A stretch of 64,000 bases of DNA from Alistipes sp. Its GTDB lineage: Bacteria; Bacteroidota; Bacteroidia; Bacteroidales; Rikenellaceae. Below are positions 60,094 to 64,000 of the stretch, piece by piece; positions within the stretch are counted from its first letter, which is position 1, and the number at the start of each line of letters is the position of its first letter. The stretch covers positions 1-64,000 of the forward strand of contig JAFUOK010000056.1 of NCBI GenBank assembly GCA_017481925.1, read 5' to 3'. A program made the translations under genes and the position numbers. Under the pieces are notes generated by a model. The model was not told the origin of the DNA. It worked only from the letters and a program-made list of their open reading frames with translations, and ran no database searches.

Positions 60094-61023
60094 ATGAACA
60101 CCGCATCCGACATATCGGTCATCATCCCACTCTATAACAAGGCCTCATCCATCGAACGCACCGTGCGCTCGGTTCTCGCTCAGCGTGTGCAGCCGCGCGA
60201 GATTATTGTTGTCGATGATGGTTCGACCGATGGCTCGGCAGATATAGTAAGGCGTATTGCCTCGCCTCTTGTGCGGCTTATCACGCAGGAAAACCGTGGC
60301 GTCAGCGCCGCCCGCAATCGTGCTATGGCGGAGGCTACGGGGCGCTGGGTAGCACTGCTCGATGGCGATGATGTGTGGGAGGAGGAGTACCTGCAGCAGG
60401 TGGAGCGTATGATTGCCTTATATCCCGACTGCGGAGCCTATGGCGTGGGTTTCTGGGTTGAGAGTGATGGCCGTCGTACACGGGGAAACGTGCCCCAGGA
60501 GGAGGGCGTAGTCGATTTCTTCCTTCATTCGATGACGCGCTATGTGCTTATTCCCTCGGCTACTACTCTTGACCGAGAGCTGGCTCTCTCGCTGGGAGGT
60601 TTTCCCGAGGGTATGCGTATGGGCGAGGATCAGTATCTGTGGACCAAGGTTGCCCGCGCATCGAAGATTGCCTTTTCGCCCAAACCCGTAGCAGTATATT
60701 CCCGCACGGCAGAGAACCGTTCGGTGGCAATCTACCGTGCCGAGCAGACCGCCTACTCGCTGGAGGATCTGTACGATGCCGAGGCCTCGGCCATCAGCAA
60801 CGAGTATGTGGCTCGTGTGGCGTTGGGTAAGGCTTTGGTGGAGAGCGTCAGGGGTGGCACGGCCGAGGCACGACGTGCGGTAGAATTCTTCTCTTATAAT
60901 ACTATGTCGCACCGCCTGGAACGCAAGGTGCGGGTGCTGAATGCCCTGCCACGGGCGTGGCGTCCAACTATCTATCGCATATATAATTGGCTGGCGTGGA
61001 CGATAGCACGTCGAGGCTTGTGA
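60094..61023 (+). CDS. Glycosyltransferase family 2 protein
   Basis: 309 aa from the ATG at 60094, which opens MNTASDISVIIPLYNKA right after the promoter box; the longer frame runs through the divergent promoter. GT-A fold motifs: IIVVDDGSTDGSADI (about 39-53), VSAARNRAMAEATG and LLDGDDVWEEEYL with the metal-binding DxD (about 92-97). The C-terminal third is Arg-rich. It would add a sugar to a lipid- or glycan-linked acceptor in the cytoplasm. Its -7 box is only 6 nt from the ATG. Confidence 0.88.
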   Translation: MNTASDISVIIPLYNKASSIERTVRSVLAQRVQPREIIVVDDGSTDGSADIVRRIASPLVRLITQENRGVSAARNRAMAEATGRWVALLDGDDVWEEEYLQQVERMIALYPDCGAYGVGFWVESDGRRTRGNVPQEEGVVDFFLHSMTRYVLIPSATTLDRELALSLGGFPEGMRMGEDQYLWTKVARASKIAFSPKPVAVYSRTAENRSVAIYRAEQTAYSLEDLYDAEASAISNEYVARVALGKALVESVRGGTAEARRAVEFFSYNTMSHRLERKVRVLNALPRAWRPTIYRIYNWLAWTIARRGL

Positions 61024-61626
61024 TTAGTCGCGACCTCGCAGCGAGCCGAAGAAGTAGAATGCGGCAATTACGCCCACGATTATCAGGTTAAGACGCACGT
61101 TGCGTGTCAGCGCAAACAAAAATACAAATATAATCAGTCCGCCCACCACAAGTGTCGATAGCGAAAAACCCTCCCAGCGGCGGTACTTTCTGGGACGGGT
61201 GTTTATTCCTTTTTCCGATATACTCACCTCCACCATGCCGCGCTCACGGCGACGCTCGCCCAGGAAATGCATGGCAGCGAGGAAGTGGTGTGACTGCGGA
61301 CAGTCGGCGTCATAGAAGGTGTGCGTACCCATCGGACGCCCCTCCTGCCAATAGCCTGCCTGCATCGTCCAGCGGTCGTGCTTGTCGGTGGTGTGGGTGA
61401 AGATTCCATAGCCGTGACGCAGCCCGTCCTCATCCGTCTGACCTATGTAGTAGCCATCCTTCGCCTCCTTGTATTGCAGTGCGTCGCGATGTGCCACCAC
61501 CTCGTCGATATTGCCGATGAGCAATCGTCGGATGTTGGGATTCAGGTCATGCCCCCACGCACGCAGTTTGCGTACCACCAATTGGCGATACCAGTCAACC
61601 TCCTCTATGGCCTTCTCTCTGTTCAT
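61024..61626 (-). CDS. Unrecognised protein with MORN-like segments and two C-terminal membrane helices
   Basis: 200 aa. The N-terminal 45 residues look helical and basic. A middle part has MORN-like turns (YYIGQTDEDGLRHGYGIF and MQAGYWQEGRPMGTHTFYD). Two hydrophobic helices are packed at the end (about 155-175, LSTLVVGGLIIFVFLFAL, and 179-194) with a short C-terminal RGRD. I do not recognise a family. It overlaps the upstream secreted-protein gene by one base (ATG within the stop codon) and abuts the GT2 stop codon without a gap. Confidence 0.55.
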   Translation of the reverse strand: MNREKAIEEVDWYRQLVVRKLRAWGHDLNPNIRRLLIGNIDEVVAHRDALQYKEAKDGYYIGQTDEDGLRHGYGIFTHTTDKHDRWTMQAGYWQEGRPMGTHTFYDADCPQSHHFLAAMHFLGERRRERGMVEVSISEKGINTRPRKYRRWEGFSLSTLVVGGLIIFVFLFALTRNVRLNLIIVGVIAAFYFFGSLRGRD

Positions 61627-62771
61627 TACTTAACCTCATCAAATGCCTGATCTGCACGTCCTGAGTAGCGGTAAAGACGAATCTTGCTACCCTGACCCGC
61701 CTCCGAGTTATAGTTGTGCGAGAAGTAGAAATAACCATCGCCAAGCGACGCCATACCCGTCGATCCTACGCCCCACATCCAGCCACGGATGCCTGTCTTC
61801 TCGTCCTGCAGGCCTGCCTGCTTGAGTGGCACAACCAACCCCTTCTTAATATAAGGTATGCCCTGCAACGGTTGCTTCACGGGTTGCGCCGATGCATCCA
61901 CGGCGAAGAGCGAGTAGTTGGGATATTGCTCCTTCGATCCCTTATATACGGCCATAAGCCACGAGCGGGTGTAGGCATCATATTCGAGGTTCTGCACGCC
62001 GTAGTTGGTGTTACCCGTCAGGGCGAAGTATTGTGCCGAAGGTTTTTTGGGGCCCATCTGGTGCATATTATCCTGTGAAAGAGGGCGCTCATACTTTTTC
62101 CAGCCCGTAACATCGTACTGTAGCAGCACCTGATAGTCATTGTCCGAACGGCTCTTGTCGCTGTATACGCCGTAGGCTACGGTCAGATACTCCTTGCCCG
62201 AGGTCGAGCCGAACTTCGGACCGAAAGCCACGCCATCAATACCACTGCAACCCAGACGATGCTCCTTCTCGCCCTCGAGCGTAGTGACCTTTGCCAGATA
62301 ATCCTCCAATACCGTAGGCAGATATACCGTAGTCATAATGCCGTCACGCTCGGCATCCATACCCACGTGGTTGATACGATCGACATCGAAGATGGCGATG
62401 TAGAAGGCGTTATCCAGCTTGCGCGTACTCTTCTCCATGTTGAGAATACCACGGCCTATGGCGTCGTTCTTATACTCCAGCGAGCCATACACACGTCCGT
62501 CGGCAGCGTTATAGTCCAGATCGCCCAGGTGCCCCAGCAATCCCGTTACGGTGCCTACTATGTTACCCTCGCGATCCGTCTTGATGAGCATCGTGGTGTA
62601 TGAGTAGTAGATGTACTCCTGCTTTGCGTCCACGGCAATACCCTGGATGTGGCCCGCCTTAAAGGGGCCCGAAGCAATCTCTCGCTTGAGCGTTGCGGGG
62701 TTCTGTGCCACGGAGTGGGTTATTGAGAATAGTGCCACAAGCATAAAGGTGGCGCGAAGTAGCGTTTTCAT
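61626..62771 (-). CDS. Secreted protein with probable beta-propeller fold, unrecognised
   Basis: 381 aa with a signal peptide (about 1-22, ending THSVA). The body has recurrent beta-strand blocks of the kind QGIAVDAKQEYIYYSY, LGDLDYNAADGRVYGSLE and QNLEYDAYTRSWLMAVY, spaced roughly 50 residues apart, which suggests a propeller of about six blades. It contains one lone Cys in the mature chain. Function unknown. It is coupled to the MORN-like gene by a TAATG overlap. An imperfect -7 box (TATCTTCG) lies about 30 nt upstream. Confidence 0.6.
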   Translation of the reverse strand: MKTLLRATFMLVALFSITHSVAQNPATLKREIASGPFKAGHIQGIAVDAKQEYIYYSYTTMLIKTDREGNIVGTVTGLLGHLGDLDYNAADGRVYGSLEYKNDAIGRGILNMEKSTRKLDNAFYIAIFDVDRINHVGMDAERDGIMTTVYLPTVLEDYLAKVTTLEGEKEHRLGCSGIDGVAFGPKFGSTSGKEYLTVAYGVYSDKSRSDNDYQVLLQYDVTGWKKYERPLSQDNMHQMGPKKPSAQYFALTGNTNYGVQNLEYDAYTRSWLMAVYKGSKEQYPNYSLFAVDASAQPVKQPLQGIPYIKKGLVVPLKQAGLQDEKTGIRGWMWGVGSTGMASLGDGYFYFSHNYNSEAGQGSKIRLYRYSGRADQAFDEVK

Positions 62772-62825
62772 AGCGATTAATGTTTTCTATTGCTACGAAG
62801 ATACGAAAAATATGCAGATATAACA

Positions 62826-62862
62826 ACAAAAAAAGAGATTGTCCATCGGGGAACAATCTCTT
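62826..62862 (-). terminator. Terminator of the OmpH/Skp operon
   Basis: AAGAGATTGT pairs with ACAATCTCTT; eight T follow on the minus strand. Confidence 0.8.
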
Positions 62863-62885
62863 GTGTTAAAAATTAGTTTTGCTCA

Positions 62886-63407
62886 TTACTGAGCCGCGGG
62901 AGTAGTGATACCCAACTTCGACTTAACCTCTGATGCGATATCCTTCACCTGTGCAGCGTCGATGTAGATCAATGCCGAACCGGGGAGAATGATGGTGTAG
63001 CCGCCAGCCTTGGCAACCTCGTCGATGGTGTTCTTCACCTTCTCGTAGATGGGAGCCATCAACTCGTTCTCCTTCTTCTGCAGATCCTGCTGTGCTACCT
63101 GCTGGAACTCCTGGATACGGGTGTTAAGGTCGGTAAGCTCCTTCTCCTTGAGCTGACGTACGGCATCAGTCATAGTCTCTGTTGCGTTCTGATACTCCTG
63201 CAACTTATTGTTGAACTCAACCTGAATGGTCTCCAACTGAGCCTGCAGATCCTTAGCGTAAGCCTCGAGCTGAGTGTAAGCATCCTGAGTATCCTTCATA
63301 TTGGTGATGATCTCATCGGTGTTTACATAGCCGATCTTCTGTGCGAAAAGTGATGTAGAGAACATCACACATACTACCGCGAGGGTTAGTTTCAATACTT
63401 TTTTCAT
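62886..63407 (-). CDS. OmpH/Skp-family periplasmic chaperone (second copy)
   Basis: 173 aa with a signal peptide (residues 1-22, ending SLFA). It begins AQKIGYVNTDEIITNM, the OmpH opening, followed by a long amphipathic coiled coil (about 40-125, with heptad Leu/Ile/Val and many Gln/Glu) and a short beta strand pair at the end (YTIILPGSALIYID). Skp trimers hold outer-membrane proteins before BAM insertion. It is preceded 33 nt upstream by a paralogue. Confidence 0.88.
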   Translation of the reverse strand: MKKVLKLTLAVVCVMFSTSLFAQKIGYVNTDEIITNMKDTQDAYTQLEAYAKDLQAQLETIQVEFNNKLQEYQNATETMTDAVRQLKEKELTDLNTRIQEFQQVAQQDLQKKENELMAPIYEKVKNTIDEVAKAGGYTIILPGSALIYIDAAQVKDIASEVKSKLGITTPAAQ

Positions 63408-63440
63408 AACTCTTTATTGTGTGTAATTACTTTATGTTTG

Positions 63441-63947
63441 CTACTTAAGTGTTGCGATAATCTCGTCGGTGTGGTCGGCGCGCTCCGAGTAGTAGAGCAT
63501 CGTTGCATTCTGCGAGATGTCGATAATCATATCGTAACCCTTTGCCTTGGCATACTTCTCGATGGCGGCAAAAACCTCCTTCTGTATGGGCTGGATGAGC
63601 TCCAGACGCTTCTGCATCAGCGTACCCTCCGTGCCGAAGATAGACTCCTGATACTCGGTAGCCTCCTGCTCCAGCTTGAGGATGTTCTCCTCGTTGGCAG
63701 CCTGCGATGCGGCCGAGAGCTGCGAGCGACGAGCCATATAGGCGTTGTAGATCTTCTCCACCTCCTCAAACTTGGCATCTACCTGCTTCTGGTACTCGTT
63801 GGCCAACTGATCCAACTGCTCGATAGCCTGGTTGTATTTGTCGATCGACTTAAATACCTTCTCGCTGTTTACTACTGCGTAGTTCTGTGCCGATGCTGCG
63901 GCAGCAAAGCCTATGATGGCGGTCAAGGTTAAAATAAAACGTCTCAT
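63441..63947 (-). CDS. OmpH/Skp-family periplasmic chaperone (first copy)
   Basis: 168 aa with a signal peptide (1-20, ending AASA). The layout is the same as that of the downstream copy: AQNYAVVNSEKVFKSI, a coiled coil (about 40-125) with NEYQKQVDAKFEEVEKIYN, and a C-terminal GYDMIIDISQNATMLYY. The tandem pair normally sits behind bamA in Bacteroidota, so bamA may lie just to the right of the window. No promoter is visible in the remaining 53 nt, which fits an operon continuing from outside. Confidence 0.88.
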   Translation of the reverse strand: MRRFILTLTAIIGFAAAASAQNYAVVNSEKVFKSIDKYNQAIEQLDQLANEYQKQVDAKFEEVEKIYNAYMARRSQLSAASQAANEENILKLEQEATEYQESIFGTEGTLMQKRLELIQPIQKEVFAAIEKYAKAKGYDMIIDISQNATMLYYSERADHTDEIIATLK

Positions 63948-64000
63948 AATCGTACTCTTTTTAATCTCTTATATACAAATATACGAATTATTTTCAAATA

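Noticed and set aside
1..64000. tRNA, rRNA, tmRNA, RNase P RNA or SRP RNA genes
   Set aside because: The gaps were read for T-loop and other conserved signatures and none was found, though a covariance search was not possible.

Overview
The window is bacterial chromosome from the phylum Bacteroidota. Nearly every well-placed transcription start carries the Bacteroidota -7 box TAnnTTTG, three of them with TTTG exactly 19 nt upstream, and Shine-Dalgarno sequences are weak. The gene content agrees: GldE, DUF4270, DUF3098, DUF4465, PepSY-like proteins, GH97, a one-domain glycogen synthase and tandem OmpH/Skp genes. The moderately GC-rich codon use and gut-type carbohydrate genes suggest a Rikenellaceae/Alistipes-like gut commensal. 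That placement is inference from style and content, not from a marker gene comparison.

Layout. 1-8.4 kb: the tail of a CBM9-like protein and a NahK-like hexosamine kinase (+); then, on the minus strand, an OPA-type sugar-phosphate transporter with a polysaccharide deacetylase, and an ABC-2 exporter pair; then a DUF4465 lipoprotein and a secreted PHP phosphoesterase (+). 8.7-12 kb: galE, a small outer-membrane barrel, and rplY-pth behind a structured leader. 12-15 kb (-): a short-chain dehydrogenase, a YitT-type membrane protein and a YhcC-type radical SAM enzyme. 15-21.4 kb (+): priA-comF, dnaB and comM. 21.4-29.9 kb (+): half of the dcw cluster (murG-murC-ftsQ-ftsA-ftsZ), then gldE and a phosphopantetheinyl transferase; murD, ftsW and earlier dcw genes do not precede murG. 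30-31.4 kb: a MATE pump (+). 31.7-42.9 kb: a long minus-strand block, YfhO, ftsX, DUF3098, uppP, truB, queA, a GT5-only glycogen synthase, a DUF4270 lipoprotein, topA. 43-45.4 kb: a polyprenyl synthase and a highly codon-adapted sugar MFS transporter (+). 45.7-56.3 kb: a GH97 enzyme (-), a cystatin-like lipoprotein with xerC and hpf (+), a D-Ala-D-Ala dipeptidase with a CYTH protein (-), an SDR (+), gdhA (-), a small glycine-rich membrane protein and an M16 peptidase (+). 56.7-64 kb: ugd (-), two PepSY-like proteins (+), a DUF115/GT42-like protein (-) divergent from a GT2 glycosyltransferase (+), two unrecognised proteins (-), and two OmpH/Skp chaperones (-).

Most genes are housekeeping: envelope and peptidoglycan synthesis, division, replication, translation. 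I see no phage, insertion sequence, CRISPR array, defence island, tRNA or rRNA. The unusual material lies in the intergenic DNA and a few proteins. Several repeat families begin at stop codons; one folds into a hairpin whose pairing is kept by compensatory changes across three copies. FtsQ carries a charged, probably coiled-coil insertion of about 110 residues. A lipoprotein carries the cystatin/stefin signature. rplY has a leader with two crossing helices. Several promoters lie so close to start codons that the mRNAs are probably leaderless.
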